Origin: Candidatus Celerinatantimonas neptuna
Lineage (GTDB): Bacteria > Pseudomonadota > Gammaproteobacteria > Enterobacterales > Celerinatantimonadaceae
DNA: 64,000 nucleotides
Direction of reading: 5' to 3'
NCBI GenBank assembly: GCA_911810475.1
Contig: OU461276.1
Location: 2,034,001 to 2,098,000, forward strand
A model generated the notes under the pieces. It had not been told where the DNA came from and did not search any database. It saw only the letters and a list, made by a program, of their open reading frames with translations. Shown piece after piece: positions 48,533-57,589 of this stretch. Each line of letters begins with the position of its first letter. The stretch's first letter is position 1. A program made the position numbers and the translations under genes.

Positions 48533-50743
48533 TTAGAGCATATCTATAGGATCAATATCGACTGACCACCGGATGCGTTTGGCACTTGGCGCTACTTCTA
48601 ACCATGTAATCAGGCGATGAATCAATTGATGAAGTGGTTGCCTGTGGGAGGCCTGTAAGAGTTGCTGCATCCTTATTTTTCCTGCGCGTTTGGGGATTGG
48701 GGATTCAATTACGGGAAATACAAAACAACGATGTTCATGGTTATATTGATTGCCCTGATGTTCAAGTTCTCCGGCGAACTGTTTTAATTTTTGTAAATCG
48801 TTTCCTTCAAACCGAATTAATACCTGATGGCAAAATGGCGGAAGTTGGGTGAGTTGACGTTCTTTGAGTGCAAATTTAGCGAAATGTTCATAACCGTTAT
48901 TGACCAGATCTTGAAGCAGTTCATGTTCTGGGTGATGAGTTTGTAATAATACTTTTCCGGGTAAGTTTGCCCGTCCGGCCCGACCTGAAACTTGAATGAA
49001 CAGTTGGGCTAACCGTTCAGCAGCGCGAAAATCACTACTGAAAAGCGCATTATCAATATCAATAATGGCAACCAGTGTCACGTTAGGGAAATGATGTCCC
49101 TTGGCCAACATTTGCGTACCGATTAGGATGTGGTGGTGTTGATTTTGAATGGCGTTTAATAGCCGATCTAATGAGCCTTTAGTCCGGGTGCTGTCTCTGT
49201 CGATTCTGGCGACTGAATGGTCTGGGAATAATTCGCTGATTTGTTGTTCGAGTTGTTCGGTACCGATTCCGGTTGTTACCAGCTCGGTTGAACCACAGTG
49301 ATGACATTGCTTGGGAATCGCTCGCTGACTTCCGCAATGGTGACAGGCCAAATGGGCTGGGTTTTGATGGTATGTGTAAAATCGTTCACAGCGGGGGCAT
49401 TCAATGACTTCTCCACATTCATGACATAACATGGCCGGGGCGTATCCACGGCGATTGAGGAACAACATGACCTGTTGTCCCTGTTCGAGAGTGTGCCTGA
49501 TTGATTCGATCAATTGTGAACAAAGTCCTGAACGAAGCGGTTGATGGCGGATATCGATTAATTCACATTGGGCTGGTTGGGCATTGCCTGCTCTCTGGGT
49601 TAAACGAAGATGCTGATAGCGGTTACTTAGTGCATTTTGCAGGGTTTCCAGGCTTGGGGTTGCAGTGCCAAGAACAATGGGAATAGATTGGAGCTTGGCC
49701 CGCATTAAAGCGACATCTCTTGCATGATAACGAAAAGTATCCTGTTGTTTTAATGATGGATCATGTTCCTCATCGATAATAATAATCCCTGGATTCTTAA
49801 GGGGAGTGAATAGTGCAGAGCGGGTTCCAATGATAATGGCTGCTTCACCAGTGCGGGCATCGAGCCACGCATCTAATCGTTGTCGGTCATTAAGTGCTGA
49901 ATGTAATACGGCAATTGGTGCATTAAAGCGTTGGCGAAAGCGAGCGATGGTCTGAGGTGTCAAACCAATTTCAGGAACGAGAATTAAAGCTTGTCTGCCG
50001 GCGTTTAAGATGGGTTCCAACACTTGTAAATAGACTTCAGTTTTCCCAGAACCGGTAACGCCTTCAAGAAGGTAGGCTGTAAACGGTTGACTCCGGTGTG
50101 TAATGGCTGCAACGGCGATGGCTTGTTGTTGGTTGAGTTTCGGTGGCTCTTGCTTTAGCCCGAAGTTTTTTCGCCAGTCAACGGGTTCTGGTGAAATGGT
50201 CGTTTCCCGTATCCAGTCTTGTTGACGAAGGTTTCTCAACATAGCTGTTGAAATATTATGAACTTCCCATTCGTGATGAGGGAAAGGTGCTTTGGATTTT
50301 TCGAGTAGTTTAAGTGCAACTCGTTGTTTGGGAGCTTTGGTACTCTGGTTTAATTGTGCTAAACGTTCTTTGCCGGATTCGGTAATATGCCACCCTTTAG
50401 CTGGCCTGTGTTGGTCGGGTTCTCCCTGGCGAAGTAAGGCAGGTAACATCTGAAAATAAACATCGCCTAAATTATAGTGATAATAGTTGGAGGCCCATTT
50501 CAATAATTGATCTAATTTATTATCAAATAGCGCATGTTGATCGAGGACTTCGCTAACCGGTCGTAATTTTTCAGGGGCAATAGTTGTCTCTTCTGGAAAC
50601 CCGATAACAATTGCAATCATATTTCGGGTCCCGAATGGGACTCTGACACGAGCACCAAGCGCAGGAGTTGCGATTGTATCAGGTAAGATATAATCAAAAT
50701 CACGACGTAAATGAGTGGCCATTGTCACTCGGACCAGTTTCAT
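48533..50743 (-). CDS. priA: Primosomal protein N' (PriA helicase)
   Basis: 3'-5' helicase that restarts replication at stalled forks. 736 residues. Walker A GVTGSGKTE, the DEEHD box (IIDEEHDPSLKQQ) and later helicase motifs (GTATPSLETL, GTQMLAKGHHFPNVTLV, QVSGRAGR) are present. The zinc-binding block CHECGEVIECPRC ... CHHCGSQRAIPKQCHHCGS supplies eight cysteines. The N-terminal 3'-DNA-end binding domain is complete. It is divergent from rpmE, as in E. coli and Vibrio. Confidence 0.96.
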   Translation of the reverse strand: MKLVRVTMATHLRRDFDYILPDTIATPALGARVRVPFGTRNMIAIVIGFPEETTIAPEKLRPVSEVLDQHALFDNKLDQLLKWASNYYHYNLGDVYFQMLPALLRQGEPDQHRPAKGWHITESGKERLAQLNQSTKAPKQRVALKLLEKSKAPFPHHEWEVHNISTAMLRNLRQQDWIRETTISPEPVDWRKNFGLKQEPPKLNQQQAIAVAAITHRSQPFTAYLLEGVTGSGKTEVYLQVLEPILNAGRQALILVPEIGLTPQTIARFRQRFNAPIAVLHSALNDRQRLDAWLDARTGEAAIIIGTRSALFTPLKNPGIIIIDEEHDPSLKQQDTFRYHARDVALMRAKLQSIPIVLGTATPSLETLQNALSNRYQHLRLTQRAGNAQPAQCELIDIRHQPLRSGLCSQLIESIRHTLEQGQQVMLFLNRRGYAPAMLCHECGEVIECPRCERFYTYHQNPAHLACHHCGSQRAIPKQCHHCGSTELVTTGIGTEQLEQQISELFPDHSVARIDRDSTRTKGSLDRLLNAIQNQHHHILIGTQMLAKGHHFPNVTLVAIIDIDNALFSSDFRAAERLAQLFIQVSGRAGRANLPGKVLLQTHHPEHELLQDLVNNGYEHFAKFALKERQLTQLPPFCHQVLIRFEGNDLQKLKQFAGELEHQGNQYNHEHRCFVFPVIESPIPKRAGKIRMQQLLQASHRQPLHQLIHRLITWLEVAPSAKRIRWSVDIDPIDML

Positions 50744-50982
50744 TTAAAGGCGCTCCCTCATTCGTCTATGGCTTGTTGCAGAAAACGTAGTTTAATCATC
50801 ATTATTCGTTAGTGCCAGTTTTCCATAGAGATGAAACGGCGAAAAAACATCTGTTATATTGTGAATAATCGTTGCCTGTATGGGGCTGATGGGCTAAGAT
50901 GCGCGCCTGAATATTTTTGTATAATTCATGTGGTGTCTGGCTTCGGGCTGGATAGCGACATGGCCTGACAGTGAGGTTTCCC

Positions 50983-51192
50983 ATGAAATCTGGAATTCAC
51001 CCAGAATATGCAGAGCTGGTAGCGACCTGCTCTTGTGGTAATGTGATTAAAACTCGTTCAACTCGTGCTGGTAACATTACTTTAGATGTATGTGATAAAT
51101 GCCATCCATTCTATACTGGTAAACAACGTGTTGTTGATACCGGTGGACGTGTTGATCGCTTTAACAAACGTTTTGGTAAGTTTGCTAAATAA
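50983..51192 (+). CDS. rpmE: 50S ribosomal protein L31 (zinc-binding type)
   Basis: 69 residues from ATG 50983, set by GAGG 6 nt upstream; an in-frame ATG four codons earlier lacks a ribosome site. Zinc ligands Cys16, Cys18, Cys37 and Cys40 ([16 protein letters not shown]) mark the C+ form, which is expected to be replaced by a C- paralog under zinc limitation in species that have one. The ending [15 protein letters not shown] is diagnostic. A strong terminator follows. Confidence 0.96.
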   Translation: MKSGIHPEYAELVATCSCGNVIKTRSTRAGNITLDVCDKCHPFYTGKQRVVDTGGRVDRFNKRFGKFAK

Positions 51193-51255
51193 ACGTACAT
51201 TACGTTTGAGCCTGACATTTCATGATTTATTGTGATTATCAGGATGAAGAGTAGG

Positions 51256-51287
51256 CCCGATAGTGCGCTGCATTGTCGGGTTTTTTA
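51256..51287 (+). terminator. Rho-independent terminator of rpmE
   Basis: CCCGATAGTGC pairs with GCATTGTCGGG (two wobbles) around GCT, followed directly by six T. It lies 64 nt after the rpmE stop. Confidence 0.92.
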
Positions 51288-51396
51288 TTGTTTAGTATAA
51301 ACTTGTGTTTTTTGCAGAAAACGGTGCCTTGTTGGTTCATTTAAATTCGTCTTGTGATTTGTCTGGGCCGATTGATCTAACTTGTTAAGTTTCATT

Positions 51397-51465
51397 CCAG
51401 AAAATAGCTTTGAAGCACTATGAATATATCGTAATTTAGTTGTGGCGACTTATTCTGTGTTGAGG
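51397..51465 (-). repeat. Dispersed intergenic repeat, diverged copy C
   Basis: Aligned with copy B in the same strand sense, this stretch keeps CAGAAAA near one end and GTTGAGG at the other, with about two thirds of bases identical and one inserted base. It lies between the rpmE terminator and the kdgR stop. The match is weaker than A to B and could be coincidental. Confidence 0.4.
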
Positions 51466-51510
51466 CTAAAGAGAAAACCGACAAACAGCCAGTTTTCTAT
51501 TTTTTATCGG

Positions 51511-52314
51511 TTAAGCAACATTCCCGGTGAAATGTTTTGGATAATTGTGATAACCGAGTTGTTCAGATAAAACTGCTGCAGATGATTGTAGCATTTCGAC
51601 ATATTCATCCCGTCGTTTTTCTTCAAAGCGAATTGTCGGGAATGAGATACTCAGACCGGCGATGACGGTTCCAAAACGATCAAATACAGGAACAGCCAGA
51701 CACCGCAACCCCTCTTCTTGTTCTTCGCAGTCTTCTCCAACAGTCTGTTCACGGACCGTGGCTAATTCAGCCAGAAGCTGGTCGATATTGGACAGCGTGT
51801 TTTCAGTATGAGCAATAAATTCAACATTTTTGAGTGTATTGCGAACAAATTGTTCATCCCGGTATGCAAGTAGTACTTTACCTATCCCTGTACTATATAG
51901 TGGGTTACGACGGCCGATCCGGGAATGCATCCGTAAATTATAACTAGAGTCAATTTTATGAATATAGATGATAGAATCTTCATCCAGGGCACCCAGATGG
52001 AGCGCTTCACCGGTTTTTTCTGCAATTTTACGCATTTGGCGGTCAGCTAAAGCGATGAGATCGACATGCTCAAGGGCTTTTGAACCCAGCTCAAATAGTT
52101 TGAGTGTCAGTGCGTATTTTTCACTATCACCTTCTTGTGAAACATAGCCTGCCGATTTCATAGTTTGTAAGAAACGGTAGACAGTGCTTTTTGACATCAT
52201 CAGACGTTGTGCTATCTCGGTGATGCCGATTTCTTTTTGCTCGCCTAGCGCTTGAAGGATGCCAAAAACTTTGAGTACTGATGAAACAGACTCGATTTGC
52301 TTGATCACTCCCAT
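51511..52314 (-). CDS. kdgR: IclR-family regulator KdgR
   Basis: Repressor of pectin and 2-keto-3-deoxygluconate catabolism genes. 267 residues. The N-terminal winged helix (SVSSVLKVFGILQALGEQKEIGITEIAQRLMMSKSTVYRFLQTMKSAGYV) is KdgR-like. The C-terminal effector domain contains STGIGKVLLAYR and GLRCLAVPVFDRFGTVIAGLSISFPTIRF. It faces kduD across a 253-bp gap that holds a KdgR-type operator. KdgR rather than another IclR member is supported by both sequence and partner. Confidence 0.9.
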   Translation of the reverse strand: MGVIKQIESVSSVLKVFGILQALGEQKEIGITEIAQRLMMSKSTVYRFLQTMKSAGYVSQEGDSEKYALTLKLFELGSKALEHVDLIALADRQMRKIAEKTGEALHLGALDEDSIIYIHKIDSSYNLRMHSRIGRRNPLYSTGIGKVLLAYRDEQFVRNTLKNVEFIAHTENTLSNIDQLLAELATVREQTVGEDCEEQEEGLRCLAVPVFDRFGTVIAGLSISFPTIRFEEKRRDEYVEMLQSSAAVLSEQLGYHNYPKHFTGNVA

Positions 52315-52461
52315 AGTGATTACCTTTTTTATATTTGTATTGATTAAATCGATCAGGGTACGTTATTTTTCAAATTTTATAAAACATGATTTTAGCAATC
52401 CTGACTAATTATGTGTCAGATACATTAAAATATGTGATTTAGCTCGCCAACCTTATTTAAA

Positions 52462-52481
52462 AATAAAACAATATTTCATAT
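52462..52481. promoter_or_regulatory. KdgR-box-like operator upstream of kduD
   Basis: AATAAAACAATATTTCATAT is close to the known KdgR operator AATGAAACAATGTTTCATTT, with G-to-A changes in each half and one more mismatch. It is 87 nt before the kduD start in the kdgR-kduD interval. It fits derepression of kduD by 2-keto-3-deoxygluconate. Confidence 0.65.
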
Positions 52482-52567
52482 TCATTGAAATGATGGTTTT
52501 AAAAAGCTATATTAGTTTCATAAATGACGCTAAGTGGGCGTCCAATGTTTTATGAAGGGGATTAATC

Positions 52568-53329
52568 ATGATTCTGGATAAGTTTGATTTGACCGGTAAG
52601 GTTGCAATCGTGACTGGTTGCGACACCGGATTAGGACAAGGGATGGCTCTTGGACTAGCCGAAGCAGGTTGTTCTATTGCCGGGATTAATATCGTTGAAC
52701 CAACCGATACCATTGCAAAAATGGAAGAAGGCGGACATAAATTTTTAGACATTCGAGCCAATGTCGCTGAAATTGATCAATTTGACTGCCATATGGATAA
52801 GATTTTATCTGAATTTGAAGAAATTGATATTTTAGTAAACAATGCCGGGATTATTCGTCGACAAGATGCTCTCAAATTTACTGAGAAAGATTGGGATGAT
52901 GTGATGAATCTTAATATTAAAGCATTGTTCTTCATGTCTCAGACCGTCGCTAAGCAGTTTGTTAAACAAGGGCTCGGCGGTAAAATTATCAATATTGCAT
53001 CTATGTTGTCATATCAAGGTGGCATCCGGGTTCCTTCTTATACTGCGTCAAAAAGTGCCGTGATGGGGGTTACTCGTTTATTGGCCAATGAGTGGGCAAA
53101 ATATAATATCAATGTGAATGCTATTGCCCCAGGTTATATGGCAACTAATAATACCCAAGCATTAAGAGCGGATGAACAACGTTCTCATGAAATTCTTGAC
53201 CGTATTCCTGCCGGTCGTTGGGGAACACCTCAAGACGTTGCTGCACCAGCTGTTTTCTTAGCTTCTGAAGCTGCAAGCTATATTAATGGCTATACTATTG
53301 CTGTTGATGGTGGCTGGCTGGCCCGTTAA
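52568..53329 (+). CDS. kduD: 2-deoxy-D-gluconate 3-dehydrogenase / KduD
   Basis: NAD-dependent SDR that reduces 2,5-diketo-3-deoxygluconate to 2-keto-3-deoxygluconate in pectin or uronate breakdown. 253 residues. Cofactor motif TGCDTGLG at 16-23, NNAG at 91-94, catalytic Ser145, Tyr158 and Lys162 (YTASK). Near-identical layout to E. coli KduD, including RIPAGRWGTPQDVAAPAVFLASEAASYINGYTIAVDGGWLAR. A KdgR-type operator precedes it. kduI is not in the window. Confidence 0.94.
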   Translation: MILDKFDLTGKVAIVTGCDTGLGQGMALGLAEAGCSIAGINIVEPTDTIAKMEEGGHKFLDIRANVAEIDQFDCHMDKILSEFEEIDILVNNAGIIRRQDALKFTEKDWDDVMNLNIKALFFMSQTVAKQFVKQGLGGKIINIASMLSYQGGIRVPSYTASKSAVMGVTRLLANEWAKYNINVNAIAPGYMATNNTQALRADEQRSHEILDRIPAGRWGTPQDVAAPAVFLASEAASYINGYTIAVDGGWLAR

Positions 53330-53345
53330 TTAATGTTAAAAATAG

Positions 53346-53375
53346 AAGCCATGCACATATTTTATTGCATGGTTT
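53346..53375 (+). terminator. Hairpin after kduD
   Basis: AAGCCATGCA pairs with TGCATGGTTT (one wobble) across a 10-nt loop, 17 nt past the kduD stop. The tail has few T residues. It probably separates kduD from rpoH. Confidence 0.5.
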
Positions 53376-53533
53376 CGTGTTTCAGGGGAACATTTATCGT
53401 TTGTAGTAGTCTATCAACATATCATCTTTTCAGGCTGGGTGTGTTGAGTGTGTGGTTGGAAATTTTTAGGCTGCGTGATAGACTGAAATTAAGGTTGTTT
53501 GTGCAACTAACGGCATTATGTTGAGGTTATATG

Positions 53534-54382
53534 ATGAGCGATAATTTAGCGTCTACCGCTTTGGTTCCTCAAGGGAGCATCGAAGCTTATATTCAGACTG
53601 TTAACAGGATTAAAATGTTAACAGAAGAGGAAGAAAAGGCGTTAGCACTTCGTTGGTGGGAACACGGTGATTTAAAAGCTGCTCGTCAGCTGGTTATGTC
53701 GCACTTACGTTTTGTCGTGCATATTGCTAAGAATTACTCAGGATATGGGCTGCCGCAGTCAGATTTGATTCAGGAAGGTAATATCGGATTGATGAAAGCG
53801 GTTAAACGTTTTGACCCGCATCATGGTGTCCGTTTGGTTTCGTTTGCTGTTCACTGGATTAAAGCTGAAATACATGAGTATGTATTACGGAATTGGCGTG
53901 TTGTTAAGATTGCAACGACAAAAGCGCAGCGTAAATTATTCTTTAATTTACGTAAGTCGAAAAAACGTCTTGGTTGGTTTAGTCAGGATGAAATTGCAAC
54001 GGTTGCAAGTGCGCTGGGTGTGTCAACACGTGAAGTGACCGAGATGGAATCCAGAATGGCTGCTCAGGATCATGCATTTGATTTGAGGAATGACGATGAA
54101 CAGGAAGGTAATTTTGCTCCTGTCCAGTATCTTGAAGATAAAACGTCTGATATAGCAAGAGCCGTTGAGCAGGATAACTGGGAGAATCATGCATCTAATC
54201 GACTAGCGGCTGCGCTGAATATATTAGATGATCGTTGTCGGCATATTATCGTCAGGCGCTGGCTGGATGAAGATAAAGCAACATTGCAAGAGTTGGCTGA
54301 TGAATATCAGGTGTCGGCCGAGAGGGTTCGTCAGTTAGAAAAGAATGCATTAAAAAAATTACGCTCGACGATGCAGTTATAA
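53534..54382 (+). CDS. rpoH: RNA polymerase heat-shock sigma factor RpoH (sigma-32)
   Basis: 282 residues from the second of two adjacent ATGs (53534), which has better spacing to GAGG than the first (53531). Region 2 ([38 protein letters not shown]), the RpoH box ([18 protein letters not shown]), and region 4 ([26 protein letters not shown]) identify it. The usual ftsYEX neighbours are absent; kduD lies upstream. It should drive the sigma-32-type promoter before hslVU at 45.5 kb. Confidence 0.97.
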   Translation: MSDNLASTALVPQGSIEAYIQTVNRIKMLTEEEEKALALRWWEHGDLKAARQLVMSHLRFVVHIAKNYSGYGLPQSDLIQEGNIGLMKAVKRFDPHHGVRLVSFAVHWIKAEIHEYVLRNWRVVKIATTKAQRKLFFNLRKSKKRLGWFSQDEIATVASALGVSTREVTEMESRMAAQDHAFDLRNDDEQEGNFAPVQYLEDKTSDIARAVEQDNWENHASNRLAAALNILDDRCRHIIVRRWLDEDKATLQELADEYQVSAERVRQLEKNALKKLRSTMQL

Positions 54383-54445
54383 TCGTTGGTAGTTTGTGAA
54401 ATTGGTTTAGAGTAACGCAATACTTTATATTGCTTATTATTGAAA

Positions 54446-54476
54446 TAAAGCCCTGTCGGATCGATAGGGTTTTGTT
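54446..54476 (+). terminator. Rho-independent terminator of rpoH
   Basis: CCCTGTCG pairs with CGATAGGG (one wobble) around GAT, flanked by AAAG and TTTTG. It lies about 65 nt after the rpoH stop. Confidence 0.8.
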
Positions 54477-54683
54477 GTATCTATAGCGTTGTTGGCTTTA
54501 TCTTTAGAAATTTTGTACGGGTTCTTTTTAAAAGGAAATGACCCAAGGTTTTGCTGATCTTTATACTTGGATTTTCTATTCTGCGAGTGTATCAGAAAAT
54601 GCCCCCGTTGATGCAGAGAAAGAATCTACCCAAATGAATGAACATTCTTTATACTAAAATTTTTGACGGTTTTGGAAAATTGG

Positions 54684-55181
54684 ATGGATAAGGAATTCGA
54701 TAAAAGTCAGGTTAGTTTTATCATCGATGCTCAAGGGCACCGTCAGGCTGCCATTATTCCTATATCCATGTATCAACAATTACTGGCTTTGCAGAGTTTG
54801 TTGTCTGAGGATGATCCACAAGATAAAACCAAAGCTGATTTTCAATTTGAAGTGAAATCAGCGAAAGCGTTTGGTTATCCTGTTGGTAGCAAAACGCGGC
54901 CTGGGTTTATGGTTGTTAAAGGTTCAACGGCGAACCTCGGTTTGACTGAATCGATGCGACCTGCTGTACGTCAATTACGTGATCAATTACTTCTTGAGCA
55001 TGTATTAGTCGAGAATTCTGATCGATATGAGTTTTTAAGAGATTACCAGTTTTCCAGCCCGAGTTTTGCAGCATGTTTGATTGCCGGTAATGCTCGCAGT
55101 GGACTGGATGCTTGGCAAGATCAATGGGGGCGTTCACTTAAAGCTCGTGGTTACGGTAAGAAGCATTCTAAAAAAGGATAG
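54684..55181 (+). CDS. DUF4357 protein with antitoxin-like N-terminal segment
   Basis: 165 residues from ATG 54684; a TTG seven codons upstream is also in frame. Residues about 8-38 (QVSFIIDAQGHRQAAIIPISMYQQLLALQS) resemble the strand-helix segment of Phd/YefM-type antitoxins. The second half (RPGFMVVKGSTANLGLTESMRPAVRQLRDQLLLEHVLVENSDRYEFLRDYQFSSPSFAACLIAGNARSGLDAWQD) is a DUF4357 domain, recognised by FSSPS and the ending tryptophan region. No toxin gene follows. Function unknown; may bind nucleic acid. Confidence 0.75.
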   Translation: MDKEFDKSQVSFIIDAQGHRQAAIIPISMYQQLLALQSLLSEDDPQDKTKADFQFEVKSAKAFGYPVGSKTRPGFMVVKGSTANLGLTESMRPAVRQLRDQLLLEHVLVENSDRYEFLRDYQFSSPSFAACLIAGNARSGLDAWQDQWGRSLKARGYGKKHSKKG

Positions 55182-55441
55182 CTGTTTTCTCGAATGATTT
55201 AAGATGGTTGAAGTATCTTCTTATTTTTCTTTTCTCTAAAGGCATATCTGTGCAGTTCACACTCTTATATGCTTATAGCGCATGTTAAAATTTCTGCTTT
55301 ATTTAGCTAAATAATCGTTGATTATTCGTATCCTGAGACTGGTTTGATTAAAAATTAATCGACTTGTGTGGGGATAATCACTATTGTGATTAGTTGAAGT
55401 AGTATTTCTTATTCTCCTTTTACTAGCATGAGATTTTCATT

Positions 55442-56404
55442 ATGAACAGATCAGAATTTTCCAGATTAGCAAAGCCAGTTCAGGATTTCTTTAACAGTAT
55501 GGGGCCGAATGATTTGCCCAAACTTGGGAAAATGTCTCCTAATGATGCACGTAATGCTTATCGTCAGGTTGGAGAAAATTTAGGGGGAGAGTCTGTCGCT
55601 ATTGAGCTAGTTGAAGATCTGCATGCTAAGGGGCCGGCAGGTCTTATTCCCATTAGAATTTACCGTTCTAAAATTGAGCATTCAGGCGATATTCCTGTCA
55701 TTGTCTACTTGCATGGCGGTGGATGGATGTGGGGTGATCTTGATTCCCATGATAAAATTTGTCGAAGATTAGCACATTGTAGTGGTTGTGCTGTCGTTGC
55801 CGTTGACTATCGGTTAGCTCCTGAACATCCAGCCCTTGCGGCGAGTGATGATGTGATTGCCGCAATATTTTGGCTTTATGGTTGTGCTAAAGAGTTGGGT
55901 TTAAATAAACAGAAAATTGCGATTGCCGGAGATAGTGCCGGAGGAAATTTAGCAGCAATAGCCTGCCAACAGCTTAGAGATAGCCATATTCAGCTTAAAG
56001 CTCAGGTATTGTTCTATCCGGCGACTGATTTGACACCTGAAAGCGACAGTTTTCAATCTCGTCAGGAGAATGGCGCAATACCTCCATTACCTCTTGAAGC
56101 GATTCATTTTGCTTCACAGACTTATCTTTCTGGTTTTGATGCTTATGATCCGAGAGTTTCTCCGTTACAAAATTCTAATTTGCAAGGGTTGCCACCTGCT
56201 TTATTTATCGTTGGGGATTGCGATGTACTGTTGGATGATTCAAAGCACTATGCAAGAGCGCTTAAAGACGCTGGAAATAAAGCAGATTATGTAGAAGTTT
56301 CGGGGATGATCCATGGATTTATTGAGATGGCTGGTATTTTTCATGCTGCGATTGACGCAATAGAGCAGGCTTCGTCATTTTTAAAAAATCATCTTCAAAG
56401 TTAA
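55442..56404 (+). CDS. Alpha/beta hydrolase, hormone-sensitive-lipase family
   Basis: Esterase of 320 residues without a signal peptide. Oxyanion-hole motif HGGG at residues 91-94, nucleophile Ser165 in GDSAGG, Asp261 (VGDCDVLLDDS) and His291 (GMIHGF) complete the triad. This is the lip/acetyl-hydrolase branch that acts on short acyl esters or aryl esters. It stands between the DUF4357 gene and glpX with its own 260-bp upstream region. Substrate not predictable. Confidence 0.92.
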   Translation: MNRSEFSRLAKPVQDFFNSMGPNDLPKLGKMSPNDARNAYRQVGENLGGESVAIELVEDLHAKGPAGLIPIRIYRSKIEHSGDIPVIVYLHGGGWMWGDLDSHDKICRRLAHCSGCAVVAVDYRLAPEHPALAASDDVIAAIFWLYGCAKELGLNKQKIAIAGDSAGGNLAAIACQQLRDSHIQLKAQVLFYPATDLTPESDSFQSRQENGAIPPLPLEAIHFASQTYLSGFDAYDPRVSPLQNSNLQGLPPALFIVGDCDVLLDDSKHYARALKDAGNKADYVEVSGMIHGFIEMAGIFHAAIDAIEQASSFLKNHLQS

Positions 56405-56544
56405 GGATTAATCGAAAATTTTCGTGGCAGAGTGGAATTAAAAGGCTGTGATAGAGAAACTTTTGTAGATTTTGATGTAATTCGTTAACAGTTTGAGAGA
56501 ACAATGCGAAAATAAGGGCAGTTGTTCAACTTAGGATGAAATGG

Positions 56545-57519
56545 ATGAATCAAGATGTTGTCTTTCGGTTTGCCGAAGTGACTGAAGCTGCGGCTTTAGC
56601 CGGGTTCAAATGGTTAGGCCGTGGTGATAAAAATGCAGCAGATAATGCGGCTGTTGAAGCCATGCGTCAATCTCTGGGGCAGTTAGCTATCGATGGTGAA
56701 ATTGTCATTGGGGAAGGCGAAATTGATGAGGCTCCGATGCTATATATCGGTGAACGAGTCGGTTGTGGCGGTGTTGGGGTCGATATTGCGGTTGACCCGA
56801 TTGATGGAACCCGAATGACAGCAATGGGCCAGGGTAATGCGCTGGCTGTATTAGCAGTAGGCGAAAAAGGAGCTTTTCTAAAAGCACCTGATATGTATAT
56901 GGAGAAGCTGGTTGTTGGTCCAAGTGCAAAAGGGGTGATTGATCTTAATTTACCCCTGCTTGATAACTTAAAAGCCATTGCTCAAGCTAAAGGAAAGCCT
57001 CTGAATGAATTATCATTGATTACTCTGGCAAAACCACGCCATCAAGATTTGATTCATCAATTACAAGATCTGGGAATTCGGGTTTTTGCTATTCCTGATG
57101 GTGATGTTGCAGCCTCTGTTTTAACGTGCCTGCCTGAGAGAAATATTGATGTGATGTATTGCATTGGTGGTGCTCCTGAAGGTGTGGTATCTGCTGCCGT
57201 TGTTCGTGCTTTGGGAGGGGATATGCAAGCCCGCCTGTTAGCTCGTCATCAAGTGAAGGGTGACACAGATGAGAACAGAGCTATTGGTGAACATGAAATC
57301 GAACGGTGTTTAAACGTCGGAGTACCTGTTGAAAGCGTTCTACCATTGGAGCGTCTTGTTAAAAATGACCGGGTTGTATTTTCAGCAACTGGTGTGACCG
57401 CGGGTGATTTACTTGCTGGTATTCGTCATCATGGTCAGAAATGGCATACTGAGACGTTATTGGTTGACGGATTATCAGGTCGGGTTCGTCGTATTCACTC
57501 GACACATCGTCAATTATGA
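56545..57519 (+). CDS. glpX: Fructose-1,6-bisphosphatase class II
   Basis: Gluconeogenic phosphatase, 324 residues. I prefer ATG 56545 (MNQDVVFRFAEVTEAAALAGFKWLGRGDKNAAD) because AGGA lies 8 nt upstream, whereas the ATG at 56536 directly abuts it. Metal and substrate motifs IGEGEIDEAPMLYIGE and DPIDGTRMTAMGQGNALAVLA are intact, and VFAIPDGDVAASVLTCLP with IGGAPEGVVSAAVVRALGGDMQARLL follow. In E. coli the gene is in the glpFKX operon; here it stands alone before a YkgJ-type gene. Confidence 0.95.
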   Translation: MNQDVVFRFAEVTEAAALAGFKWLGRGDKNAADNAAVEAMRQSLGQLAIDGEIVIGEGEIDEAPMLYIGERVGCGGVGVDIAVDPIDGTRMTAMGQGNALAVLAVGEKGAFLKAPDMYMEKLVVGPSAKGVIDLNLPLLDNLKAIAQAKGKPLNELSLITLAKPRHQDLIHQLQDLGIRVFAIPDGDVAASVLTCLPERNIDVMYCIGGAPEGVVSAAVVRALGGDMQARLLARHQVKGDTDENRAIGEHEIERCLNVGVPVESVLPLERLVKNDRVVFSATGVTAGDLLAGIRHHGQKWHTETLLVDGLSGRVRRIHSTHRQL

Positions 57520-57589
57520 GCCATTGATTTAAAACTCTGTGGAACAAGCGCTCCTTAGTGCTTTAGTTCTGTATGGAATGGGAGGTTTG

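Noticed and set aside
48345-52450. TGATTTAGCTCGCCAA occurs exactly at 48345-48360 and 52435-52450
   Set aside because: One 16-nt exact match in 64 kb of A+T-rich DNA is expected about once by chance, and similarity does not extend beyond it. It is noted only because the first copy lies next to repeat copy B.
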